Shown here piece by piece: positions 26,215 to 34,119 of a DNA stretch of 64,000 nucleotides. Every line of letters starts with the position of its first letter. Within the stretch, counting starts at the first letter, position 1. The notes under the pieces were generated by a model. The model worked only from the letters and a program-made list of their open reading frames with translations, did no database searches and was not told where the DNA came from. Made by a program: the position numbers and the translations under genes. Origin of the DNA: Rhodanobacteraceae bacterium (GTDB lineage Bacteria; Pseudomonadota; Gammaproteobacteria; Xanthomonadales; Rhodanobacteraceae); NCBI GenBank assembly GCA_003142815.1, contig PLNP01000055.1, positions 1-64,000 of the forward strand, read 5' to 3'.

Positions 26215-26393
26215 CTGGTTTCCCCTGATCGAAATTAACGGATTTCTAATCCAGCAAGTCTGCGATGCGCGCGGCGGCGGCAAAACCGCTGCGCGGCCTA
26301 GTGTTTATCCGCCCGTAGACGGAGTTTGCCGTTCGAACGCGGCTGCACGGCGCGGGTATGCTTGGCACCCCCACCGCCCGTCCCCGATGCCCG

Positions 26394-27851
26394 ATGACCG
26401 TTCTCCGACCGCAGCTGCGCGGCCTCGTATCGAAACTCGCTTTGTTCTATGTGCTGCTGTCGCTGCCGACCCTGGTCGCGGTCGAGTCGGTGATCCTGAT
26501 CCACGAGTTCCGCCAGTTCATGGGTGGGCTCGCCGGCGGCAGCCTCGATCATGCCGCCGAGCGCGGCGCCAGCGATCTCGCCACGCAATGGCCGCACCTG
26601 CGCGGCACCGGCGGCACCGATACCGCGGCGCTTGGAATGTGGCTCGATGCGTGGGTGCTGCGCCTGCAGCAGCCGCGCGGCGGGCTGACCCCGGACGAAT
26701 CGTACGTGCTGCTCGAGCTCGCCGACGTGCCGCTCGCAGCGGCCGTCATCGCGCCGAACGGAAACGAGCTCGCGCGCTCGCACGGCGATGGCCACTGGAC
26801 CCCGGAGGTACCGCAGCCGGACGAGGCCACGCGCGCCGCGGCGGCGCCTGGCATGACCGCGATCGCGCTTCCCGGCAGCGAGAGCCCGTACAAGATCCGT
26901 CGCACCATCGCGCCATTACGCAGCGCATCCGGCGAACCGCTGGGTTACCTGTTCGTCGAGCTGCGCGTGCCGCTGCCATGGCATCGTCTCCTGTTCGATT
27001 CGAGCTTCGAGTCGCCGACCGTGCTCGGGTTCCTGATCGTATTCGGCCTCGCCTCGTCGATCTTCCTCGCCGGCTGGGTCACGCGCCGACTGAACCGCAT
27101 CGCGCGCGCCGCGAGCGCGTGGAGCCGCGGCGACTTCTCCGACCGCATCGGCGATACCTCGCACGATGAGCTCGGTCATGTTTCCGCGCTGCTCGACCGC
27201 ATGGCGATCGACCTCAAGGGGCTGATGCGTTCGCGCGCGCAGCTTGCGGCCCTGGCCGAACGCCAGCGCCTCGCCCGCGACCTGCACGACACGGTCAAGC
27301 AGAAGGCGTTCGCGCTGAACCTGCAACTCGCCACCGCGCGCCGCGTGCTCGCCGATGCGCCAGGCGCCGAGCGTCTCGAGCAGGCGCAACGCCTGACCCA
27401 GCAGATCCAGCAGGAACTCGCGCAGATTCTCGACGAGATGCGCGCGTCCGACGCGGAACTGCCGTTCGCCGAGCGCGTGCGCACGCGCGCCGAAGAGTGG
27501 GCGCATACCAGCGGCATGGCGCTCGGCTTCGATCTCGACGACGTGCCGCCGCTCGCCGAGCCGATCGAGGAATCGCTGCTGCGCATCGTCGATGAGGCGC
27601 TCTCGAACGTGCTGCGCCATAGCGGCGCCACGCATGTCGACGTCACACTCCGCCGCGAGGCGGAGCGCGTGCGGCTCGCGATCGCCGACAATGGCCACGG
27701 CACGCCGAATGAGCCGGCACCGGGCATGGGCCTGCGCAATATGCGCGAACGCGCGCAGGCACTGCCGGGCGGTCGCTTCGCACTCGACGCGCGGCCCGAC
27801 CGTGGCACGCGCGTTACCGTCAGCTTTCTCGCGGAGGGTCCGACCCGATGA
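26394..27851 (+). CDS. NarL-type sensor histidine kinase (HisKA_3)
   Basis: A 485-residue kinase. Membrane helices at about 13-36 and 208-229 flank a periplasmic sensor of about 170 residues with no recognised fold. A HAMP domain (230-280) leads to the HisKA_3 phosphoacceptor in 'RLARDLHDTVKQKAF' (His298) and an HATPase with 'DEALSNVLRHS', 'ADNGHG' and 'GMGLRNMRERA'. It overlaps the downstream response regulator by four bases (ATGA). The signal is unknown. Confidence 0.92.
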   Translation: MTVLRPQLRGLVSKLALFYVLLSLPTLVAVESVILIHEFRQFMGGLAGGSLDHAAERGASDLATQWPHLRGTGGTDTAALGMWLDAWVLRLQQPRGGLTPDESYVLLELADVPLAAAVIAPNGNELARSHGDGHWTPEVPQPDEATRAAAAPGMTAIALPGSESPYKIRRTIAPLRSASGEPLGYLFVELRVPLPWHRLLFDSSFESPTVLGFLIVFGLASSIFLAGWVTRRLNRIARAASAWSRGDFSDRIGDTSHDELGHVSALLDRMAIDLKGLMRSRAQLAALAERQRLARDLHDTVKQKAFALNLQLATARRVLADAPGAERLEQAQRLTQQIQQELAQILDEMRASDAELPFAERVRTRAEEWAHTSGMALGFDLDDVPPLAEPIEESLLRIVDEALSNVLRHSGATHVDVTLRREAERVRLAIADNGHGTPNEPAPGMGLRNMRERAQALPGGRFALDARPDRGTRVTVSFLAEGPTR

Positions 27852-28501
27852 ATCCACTGATCCGCATCGTCATCGCCGACGATCATGTGCTGGTCCGCCA
27901 AGGCATCCGCGCATTCCTGGAAACGCACGCTGATCTTGCGATCGTCGGCGAAGCGGAGGACGCGGCCAGCGCGATCGCGCAGTGCACGGAACATCATCCG
28001 CATGTCGCGCTGGTCGACCTGGTCATGCCCGGCGGCGGCATCGAGGCGACACGGGCGATCCGCAGGGCGAGCCCGCAGACCCAGGTCGTGCTGCTGACCT
28101 CGTTCGAGGACGCGCAGCAGATCGTCGCCGCAGTGCAAGCCGGCGCGCTGTCGTGTCTGCTCAAGGATATCGACGCCGACGCGCTGGCCGACACCTTGCG
28201 CAAGGCGGCGCGCGGAGAAGCGGTCCTGCATCCGCGCGTTGCCGCGAAACTCATGGAAGCGCTGCGGCGCGGTGCCAAGCCTGGCAGCGAAGTGCTCGAG
28301 TCACTGAGCCAGCGCGAACGCGAAGTGCTGACCTTGATGGCCGATGGCTTCAGCAACCTGCAGATCGCCGAACGCCTCGGCATCGGCGAGAAAACCGTGA
28401 AGACGCACGTCAGCAATGTGCTCGGCAAGCTCAATGTGAGCGACCGCACCCAGGCCGCAGTGTATGCGTGGAAGAGCGGACTCAAGCAGCGTCCGCAATA
28501 G
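27848..28501 (+). CDS. NarL/LuxR-family response regulator
   Basis: A 217-residue protein. The receiver has 'IVIADDHVLVRQGI' and phospho-acceptor Asp57 in 'VALVDLVMPGG'; Lys at 'CLLKDIDADAL' completes the pocket. The C-terminal LuxR helix-turn-helix is 'LSQREREVLTLMADGFSNLQ' followed by 'IAERLGIGEKTVKTHVSNVL'. It is the cognate partner of the kinase, with which it is translationally coupled. Targets unknown. Confidence 0.95.
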   Translation: MNPLIRIVIADDHVLVRQGIRAFLETHADLAIVGEAEDAASAIAQCTEHHPHVALVDLVMPGGGIEATRAIRRASPQTQVVLLTSFEDAQQIVAAVQAGALSCLLKDIDADALADTLRKAARGEAVLHPRVAAKLMEALRRGAKPGSEVLESLSQREREVLTLMADGFSNLQIAERLGIGEKTVKTHVSNVLGKLNVSDRTQAAVYAWKSGLKQRPQ

Positions 28502-28833
28502 CCGCGCATTGGACCGGAAGGTCGGGCGGGGGATGGGTTTGGTAGCTGCGCCACAGGCGCCGTACGTCATGAACACCATCCCCACCCTACCCTTGAAGGG
28601 GAGTGAAAGAGACGCGCAATCGATCGACGCGTTTGCGGCGCGAATCGAGGTGTGCGCGCGGCGATACCGGGCGCCTCGTGCATCGCGCATCCTTCATGCG
28701 TGGCCTCGTCCCGGCTGCACCGCTCCTGCAAGACATATTTCTGTGGGAGCGGCGTAGCCGCGACAACGCCCGGATCAACAGCAGCCGTCGCCACCCTTGA
28801 TCGTGTGTGCATGCGACGCCGCGACACCCTGGG
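28502..28833. other. intergenic region with short extragenic repeats
   Basis: 332 bases between convergent genes. It holds a GTGGGAGCGGCGTAGCCGCG motif (28743-28762), a common hairpin repeat type, and no convincing gene. The convergent layout suggests it contains terminators, though none is canonical. Confidence 0.5.
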
Positions 28834-30261
28834 TCAGGCCTTGTCGCTGGCGGCGCAGTGGTCGGCAATGACCTGCGCGACGCACATCGACATGCGCTTG
28901 CCGGTCGGGATGTGCAGGAATTCATTCGGCCCGTGCGCGTTCGAGTGCGGCCCGAGCACGCCGGTGATCAGGAACTGCGCGCCGGGAAACTTCTCACCGA
29001 GCATGCCCATGAACGGGATCGAGCCGCCCTCGCCCTGGTACGCAGCCGGCGCGCCGAAGAACGCCTGCGAGGCCGCGTCGACCGAACGTTCGAGCCACGA
29101 CGCGAGCACCGGCGCGTCCCAGCCGCTGCTGGCCTTTTCGAGCTCGAACGTGACCTTGGCGCCGTACGGCGGATCGCTTTCGAGCAGGCGCTTGAGAAAT
29201 TCACCGCCCTTCTGCGCATCCAGAGTCGGCGGCACGCGCAAGCTCAGCTTCACCGCCGTGTACGGACGCAACACGTTGCCGGCCGAATCGAGCGCCGGCA
29301 GGCCGCCGACGCCGGTAACCGACAGCGCGGGCCGCCAGGTGCGATTGAGCACGAGCGCGGTGAGGTCGGCGTTCATCGGTTGCATGCCGGGAACCCACGG
29401 GAACTTCGAGTACACACAGTCGCCGAGGATCTCGGCGGTGCGCTTCGCCTGCAGGGCGCGTCGCGCCGGAATCTCGACATGCAGTTCCTGCGGTTTGATC
29501 TTGCCGCTGACGTCGTCCTCAAGCCGCGACAGCACCTGGCGCAAGATACGAAAACTCGACGCGACGACGCCGGACGCGTCGCCCGAATGCACGCCTTCCT
29601 CCAGCACCTTGACCACCAGGTTGCCGCCGGTCAGGCCACGCAACGAAGTCGTCAGCCAGAGCTGGTCGTAATTGCCGCAACCGGAATCGAGGCAGACGAT
29701 CAGCGAGGGCTTGCCGATGCGCGCGGCGAGATGCTCGACGTAGTACGGCAGGTCGTAGCTGCCCGACTCCTCGCAGGCTTCGATCATCACCACGCAACGC
29801 GCGTGCGGAACATTCTGCGTCTTGAGGGCCAGGATCGCGGCCAGTGAACCGAAGATCGCGTAACCGTCGTCGGCACCGCCGCGGCCGTACAACCGGTCGC
29901 CTTCAAGCACCGGCTTCCACGGGCCGAGGTGGGCGGACCAGCCGGTCATCTCCGGCTGTTTGTCGAGGTGGCCGTAGAGCAGCACGGTGTCCGTGCTCGC
30001 CGCATCGGTGCCGGGAATCTCCACGAAGATCAGTGGTGTGCGACCCGGCAGGCGCACGACTTCGAGCTGCATGCCCGCAATCGGCTGCGCGCGCGCCCAT
30101 GCCTCCATCAGCGCGACGGCCTGCTCCATGTAGCCGTGCTCGGCCCACTGCGCATCGAACATCGGCGATTTGTTCGGAATCTTGATGTACTCGGTCAGCT
30201 GCGGAACGATTTGCTCGTCCCACAGCGCGTCGACGAAACCGCTGAGTTTCTTGGAATCCAT
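28834..30261 (-). CDS. M20 family metallopeptidase (dipeptidase-like)
   Basis: A 475-residue zinc peptidase. Metal-ligand motifs appear in order: 'VLLYGHLDKQPE', 'RGGADDGYAIFGSL', 'IEACEESGSYDL' and 'CLDSGCG', with a final His in 'LGPHSNAHGPNEFLHI'. A dimerisation domain occupies the middle. This set fits the M20 carnosinase/succinyl-diaminopimelate-like branch acting on dipeptides. No signal peptide, so cytosolic. Lone gene on the minus strand. Confidence 0.9.
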   Translation of the reverse strand: MDSKKLSGFVDALWDEQIVPQLTEYIKIPNKSPMFDAQWAEHGYMEQAVALMEAWARAQPIAGMQLEVVRLPGRTPLIFVEIPGTDAASTDTVLLYGHLDKQPEMTGWSAHLGPWKPVLEGDRLYGRGGADDGYAIFGSLAAILALKTQNVPHARCVVMIEACEESGSYDLPYYVEHLAARIGKPSLIVCLDSGCGNYDQLWLTTSLRGLTGGNLVVKVLEEGVHSGDASGVVASSFRILRQVLSRLEDDVSGKIKPQELHVEIPARRALQAKRTAEILGDCVYSKFPWVPGMQPMNADLTALVLNRTWRPALSVTGVGGLPALDSAGNVLRPYTAVKLSLRVPPTLDAQKGGEFLKRLLESDPPYGAKVTFELEKASSGWDAPVLASWLERSVDAASQAFFGAPAAYQGEGGSIPFMGMLGEKFPGAQFLITGVLGPHSNAHGPNEFLHIPTGKRMSMCVAQVIADHCAASDKA

Positions 30262-30464
30262 GGAGCGTCTCTCTGCCGATGCGCAAGAAAAGCGATTCTA
30301 CTCCGCGCGCCGCAAAACACGCGACGTAGGAAATTTCCTACACGCAGCGGCGCAGGATTCCTGCACCAAAGAGCGACGCGCCGCACTGCTCGCCACGTGG
30401 CGCACGGCTAGACTTCCGGATATCCCGCGCGCACGCGCAGCTTTACCGCGATTCCCCGTTGCCA

Positions 30465-30812
30465 ATGAACACGATCCGACGATTCTTTCTCGCCTTCCTG
30501 CTCGCGCTCGCGCTGCCGACGCTCGCGACAGCACAGGTCGACATCAACAGCGCCGACGCGAAAACGCTGGCGGAATCGCTGAACGGCATCGGCTTGGTCA
30601 AGGCCGAAGCGATCGTCGCGTATCGCAAGGCAAACGGCCCGTTCAAGGATATCGACGATCTCGCCAAGGTCAAAGGCATCGGCAAGAAAACCATCGATGC
30701 CAACCGGGCCACGATCGTGATCGTGGACCAGCACGCCAACGCGCAAAGCACCGGCCACCCAGACGCCGTGCCAATGACGCGGCGACGCGGCGCCAACGAT
30801 CAGCACGCGTAG
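30465..30812 (+). CDS. exported ComEA-like helix-hairpin-helix protein
   Basis: A 115-residue protein with a signal peptide (cleavage near 'LATAQ'). It has a double HhH DNA-binding domain: 'VDINSADAKTLAESLNGIGL' and 'IDDLAKVKGIGKKTIDANRA'. ComEA proteins bind incoming DNA in the periplasm during natural transformation. The C-terminal 25 residues are low-complexity. Start ATG 30465 was chosen as it starts the signal peptide directly. No other competence genes are in the window. Confidence 0.85.
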   Translation: MNTIRRFFLAFLLALALPTLATAQVDINSADAKTLAESLNGIGLVKAEAIVAYRKANGPFKDIDDLAKVKGIGKKTIDANRATIVIVDQHANAQSTGHPDAVPMTRRRGANDQHA

Positions 30813-30893
30813 CGGCGCCGACTCGCAACCGCGAAGAAGGGACACAGCGGACGAGCGTGCTAGACTCGCCACCCGCCTAACGGCGGCCCACGC

Positions 30894-31355
30894 ATGATCC
30901 TCCCCCGCTATCACATCGGCCCGTCTTTGATCGAGGGCGCAGGACAAGGCTTGTTCCTCGACGAGGCGATCGCGCGTGGGCGCCTGATCACCGCACCGGA
31001 TGCGATCCCGCGCGTCTACACGTTCGAGGACATCCTGGCGCTGCCGGATGCCCACAAACTGTTACCGGCGACCGTGCGCTGGTTCGAAGACCGCTACACG
31101 ATCACGCTCGAGTGGCCGGACGAATGCTACATCAACCACGCCTTCAGCCCAAGCGCGCTATGGCACCTGGGCTTCGTGTTCGCTGCCGCCAACCTCGCCG
31201 CCGGCACCGAAATCACGGTTGACTATCGCCATCTGCTGGCACCCGGGCAGGAGGAAGATTTCCGCGACGCGCAGAGCGGCGAACGCATCGTCGGCTTCAC
31301 CTGGCGTGAAAGCCTGCGTGCGTCGACGACCGCGTTGACCCACCTGCTCGACTGA
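30894..31355 (+). CDS. compact SET-domain protein
   Basis: A 153-residue protein. 'LIEGAGQGLFLDEAI' is the SAM-binding GxG strand, 'CYINHAFSPSALWHLGFVFA' replaces the usual NHSCxPN pseudoknot, and 'LAAGTEITVDYRHLL' carries the catalytic-type Tyr. It has no post-SET cysteines. The Ser and Cys substitutions in the pseudoknot may change substrate. The second SET protein in this window. It is 10 bases from the acetyltransferase downstream, probably an operon. Confidence 0.75.
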   Translation: MILPRYHIGPSLIEGAGQGLFLDEAIARGRLITAPDAIPRVYTFEDILALPDAHKLLPATVRWFEDRYTITLEWPDECYINHAFSPSALWHLGFVFAAANLAAGTEITVDYRHLLAPGQEEDFRDAQSGERIVGFTWRESLRASTTALTHLLD

Positions 31356-31365
31356 TCCCTTTTCG

Positions 31366-31890
31366 ATGATCGACATTCCTCAATTGGAAACCGAACGGCT
31401 GCGCTTGACCGCGCTTGGCGACCGCCATTTCGAGGCCTATGCCTCGATGCTCGCCGATGCGAACAGCACACGCTTCGTCGGCGACGGCCAGCCACTGGAC
31501 CGCATGAACGCCTGGCGATCGATGGCGATGCTGCTCGGCCATTGGGCGCTGCGTGGCTACGGCATGTGGGCGTTGGAACGCAGGGACAGCGGCGAATTTG
31601 TCGGCCGCGTCGGCCTGCACCATCCCGAGGGTTGGCCCGATCTTGAACTCGGCTGGATGCTGCTCCCCGAGCACCGGCGCCACGGTTACGCAACCGAAGC
31701 GGGCCGCGCCGCGCTCGACTTTGCATTCTCCAAGGTGAAGGCGTCGCGCGCGATCAGCCTGATCCGCGTCGGGAACAGCGCATCGGAACGCGTCGCGCGC
31801 CGCCTCGGCGGACGCCAGGCCACCACGATCGATTTCCTCGGCGGTGCGACGCTCGTCTATATTTATCATCCCCCGGGAATCGACGCCTGA
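31366..31890 (+). CDS. GNAT acetyltransferase (RimJ/RimL type)
   Basis: A 174-residue protein beginning 'IPQLETERLRLTAL', the RimJ/RimL-type signature. Acetyl-CoA binding is seen at 'ELGWMLLPEHRRHGYATEAG', and 'NSASERVARRLGG' gives the conserved Asn-Ser/Arg pair of motif B. Substrate is probably an N-terminal or small-molecule amine. It is co-oriented with the SET gene, so a modification-related operon is possible. Confidence 0.88.
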   Translation: MIDIPQLETERLRLTALGDRHFEAYASMLADANSTRFVGDGQPLDRMNAWRSMAMLLGHWALRGYGMWALERRDSGEFVGRVGLHHPEGWPDLELGWMLLPEHRRHGYATEAGRAALDFAFSKVKASRAISLIRVGNSASERVARRLGGRQATTIDFLGGATLVYIYHPPGIDA

Positions 31891-31891
31891 G

Positions 31892-32009
31892 CACTATTGA
31901 CTCGGAACGAATCCAGATTGGAATCGATCGAATCAATGCCCCGCCCCAACCCTTTCCCCGCTTACGCGGGCGAGCACCAACGGGTGACACTCAAACCGTT
32001 CGAGTGCCG
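31892..32009 (+). repeat. dispersed ~105-bp repeat, copy A
   Basis: Contains 'ACGAATCCAGATTGGAATCG', 'CGAATCAATGCCCCGCCCC' and ends with the hairpin CACTCAAACCGTTCGAGTG. It is a divergent head-to-tail neighbour of copy B. Confidence 0.65.
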
Positions 32010-32011
32010 CA

Positions 32012-32131
32012 TCACTATTGATTCGAAACGAATTCAGATTCAAATAGACCGAATCAATTCCCCGACCCTTGTCCCTCCCCCGCTGGCGCAGGGGAGGGCA
32101 AGCGGAGGGCACTCAAACCATTTGAGTGCCG
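32012..32131 (+). repeat. dispersed ~105-bp repeat, copy B
   Basis: Contains 'ATTCAGATTCAAATAGACCG', 'AATCAATTCCCCGACCCTTG' and ends with the hairpin CACTCAAACCATTTGAGTG. Its inverse, copy C, lies at 42069-42168 and aligns over the whole length. The right end is 19 bases before the DUF3147 start, so it likely contributes that gene's leader. Confidence 0.8.
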
Positions 32132-32152
32132 GAGCGATAATAAGAGGTAGGT

Positions 32153-32488
32153 GTGAGTCAATTCCTGCTCAAGACCGTGATCTCCGCGTTGTTGATCGCC
32201 GGTGCATCTGAACTCGGCCGGCGCTCGACGATCGCGGGCGCACTGCTGGTGTCGCTACCGCTGACATCGCTGCTTGCCATTGTCTGGTTGTGGCGCGACA
32301 CGCGAGACACTGCGCGCATCGCCGCATTCAGCAGCGAGATTTTCTGGCTGGTGCTGCCGTCCCTGCTCTTGTTCATCGTGCTGCCGCTCTCGCTGCGTCT
32401 GGGCTACGGATTCTGGACCAGTCTCGGCGCCGGCACGCTCGCGACGATCGTGGGCTATGGCGTCATGCTCACGCTCCGCGGAGCGTGA
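32153..32488 (+). CDS. DUF3147 family membrane protein
   Basis: A 111-residue membrane protein from a GTG start, with AGAGGTAG just before it as ribosome-binding site. Four hydrophobic helices include 'GALLVSLPLTSLLAIVWLW' and 'IFWLVLPSLLLFIVLPLSL', matching the DUF3147 family. Function unknown. The stop codon falls inside a 38-bp palindrome that also holds the start of hutD, two bases downstream. Confidence 0.75.
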   Translation: MSQFLLKTVISALLIAGASELGRRSTIAGALLVSLPLTSLLAIVWLWRDTRDTARIAAFSSEIFWLVLPSLLLFIVLPLSLRLGYGFWTSLGAGTLATIVGYGVMLTLRGA

Positions 32489-32497
32489 GCATGACGC
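32460..32497. repeat. perfect 38-bp palindrome at DUF3147/hutD junction
   Basis: Two 19-base arms (32460-32478 and 32479-32497) are exact reverse complements with no loop. The right arm reads CGGAGCGTGAGCATGACGC. The palindrome contains the stop of the DUF3147 gene (32486-32488) and the ATG of hutD (32491). In RNA it would bury the hutD start codon in a hairpin. Confidence 0.95.
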
Positions 32498-33117
32498 ACA
32501 TGGGCGTGCTTCGCAGCGGCGATTACGCACGCACGCGCTGGAAGAATGACGGTGGCTGGACCACGCAAATCGCGCGTAGCGACGACCCACCCGGCGACGA
32601 CTTCCACTGGCGCGTCAGCATCGCGGAGATTGAAACCGATGGACCGTTCTCGTCCTTCCCAGGCGTCGCGCGCGACCTGTTGCTGCTCGAAGGCAACGGC
32701 ATCGAGCTCGATATCGATGACCACGCACCGTTGCGACTGAGCAGGCGTTTCGAGCGTGCCCATTTCAAAGGCGAATCGCGGGTGCAGTGCCGCCTGCTCG
32801 CGGGCGCGACGCGCGATTTCAATGTGATGGCGCGCCGCGACGCAGTGCGCGCCGAAATTGTCGCGCGACCGCTGGTCGGCTCGATGATGGTGTTCCCGGA
32901 ACCTGGCGTCGAATGGCTCGTGCATGTACTCGCCGGACACACGAACGCGCGCAGCGCGGGGCAGGAACTCGTGCTGGAGACCGGCTCATCGCTACATATC
33001 GATTTCCGTGCCGCGGGCACTTCCCGCATCGTCCTCGATGGCGCCGGTGAACTGGTGCTGGTGAAGTTCGTCGCACTCGACGGAGGGCGAACGCCAGGAT
33101 GGGGCGAGTCACGGTGA
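32491..33117 (+). CDS. hutD: HutD family protein
   Basis: A 208-residue cupin-like protein. 'RTRWKNDGGWTTQIA' and 'HWRVSIAEIETDGPFSSFPG' followed by 'LLLLEGNGIELDIDDHAPLR' are clear HutD hallmarks. HutD is associated with histidine utilisation but its activity is uncertain. No other hut genes are in the window, so it is an orphan. Start ATG 32491 fits the family. The start is embedded in the palindrome. Confidence 0.85.
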   Translation: MTHMGVLRSGDYARTRWKNDGGWTTQIARSDDPPGDDFHWRVSIAEIETDGPFSSFPGVARDLLLLEGNGIELDIDDHAPLRLSRRFERAHFKGESRVQCRLLAGATRDFNVMARRDAVRAEIVARPLVGSMMVFPEPGVEWLVHVLAGHTNARSAGQELVLETGSSLHIDFRAAGTSRIVLDGAGELVLVKFVALDGGRTPGWGESR

Positions 33118-33274
33118 ACGGCTTCGTGCGTCGCCGTCCATGGTTCGATACGCGCCGCGTACCCTGTGCTGACCCTGAGGTATCGAAGGGTCGAAGCATC
33201 ACCACGAACGGCTATACATATTCGAACTGGCGCACTACAGCGCCATCACCTCGCAAGCCACCTAGAATGCACAC

Positions 33275-33955
33275 ATGCGCATACTCATCATCGAAGACGA
33301 AGCCGCGATCGCCGACGCCATTGGCGCCGCGCTGACCGCCGCCGGCCACGCGGTCGATCGGCTCGCCAGCGGCCGCCTGGCCGACGCGGCCCTGCGCGAT
33401 CACCCCTACGACCTGGTCGTGCTCGATCTCGGCCTGCCCGACATCGATGGAATCGAGCTGCTGCGACGCTTGCGCGCGCGCGCCGATGCGGTGCCGGTAC
33501 TCGTCGCGACCGCGCGCGAGGAGCTTGAGGAACGCGTGCGCGCGCTGGATCTCGGCGCCGACGACTATCTGGTGAAGCCGTTTGCACTGCGCGAATTCGA
33601 GGCACGCGTGCGCGCGCTGCTGCGGCGGCGGGTCACCCAGGGCGTGCCCGAACTGCAGCTGGGGCGCCTGCGCCTGGACCTGCCGCGGCGGCGCGCGCAT
33701 GTCGACGCTGTGCCGCTCGAACTCACGCCGCGCGAATTCGGCCTCCTCGAAGCACTGGCCGCACGCCTCGATCGCGTAATAAGTCGCGAACAACTGATCG
33801 AGGCGTTGTGCAGCTGGGATACCACATTGACCGACAACGGCCTCGACATCGCGGTCTACCGTTTGCGCCGCAAACTCGATGGCAGCGGCGTGCGCATCCG
33901 CACCGTGCGCGGGCTCGGCTACCTGCTGGAGACCGGCGATGACGCGTCTGCCTAG
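33275..33955 (+). CDS. OmpR-family response regulator
   Basis: A 226-residue protein. The receiver 'RILIIEDEAAIADAIGAAL' has phospho-acceptor Asp51 in 'VVLDLGLPD' and Lys in 'YLVKPFALREFEAR'. The C-terminal winged helix includes 'VPLELTPREFGLLEALA' and 'IRTVRGLGYLLET', close to QseB/PmrA/TctD. The kinase follows on the same strand, and an inverted-repeat element lies across the junction. The TAG stop lies inside the left arm of that element. Confidence 0.93.
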   Translation: MRILIIEDEAAIADAIGAALTAAGHAVDRLASGRLADAALRDHPYDLVVLDLGLPDIDGIELLRRLRARADAVPVLVATAREELEERVRALDLGADDYLVKPFALREFEARVRALLRRRVTQGVPELQLGRLRLDLPRRRAHVDAVPLELTPREFGLLEALAARLDRVISREQLIEALCSWDTTLTDNGLDIAVYRLRRKLDGSGVRIRTVRGLGYLLETGDDASA

Positions 33956-34119
33956 GAGCTTGGGCGGTAGAAACTTTCGATGGCGAAACAGCGGTGGCGC
34001 CATCGAGAGCGTTTCTCGGAGGGCGCGCATAGTGGGGCTATGCAAGCCCGACGAGGGGCACTATCGATGAGCGACAATGCTGTTGCAGCCCGAAAGGTTT
34101 CTGCCGCCCAGGCTCCTAG
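33952..34119. repeat. inverted-repeat element spanning the regulator/kinase junction
   Basis: Arms 33952-33979 and 34091-34119 pair over 28 positions with three G-T mismatches (wobble in RNA) and one bulge. The outer core is CTAGGAGCTTGGGCGG. The element supplies the response-regulator stop codon, the kinase ribosome-binding site (GAGGGG) and ATG, and the kinase's first ~17 residues. This looks like a small non-autonomous element. Confidence 0.8.
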
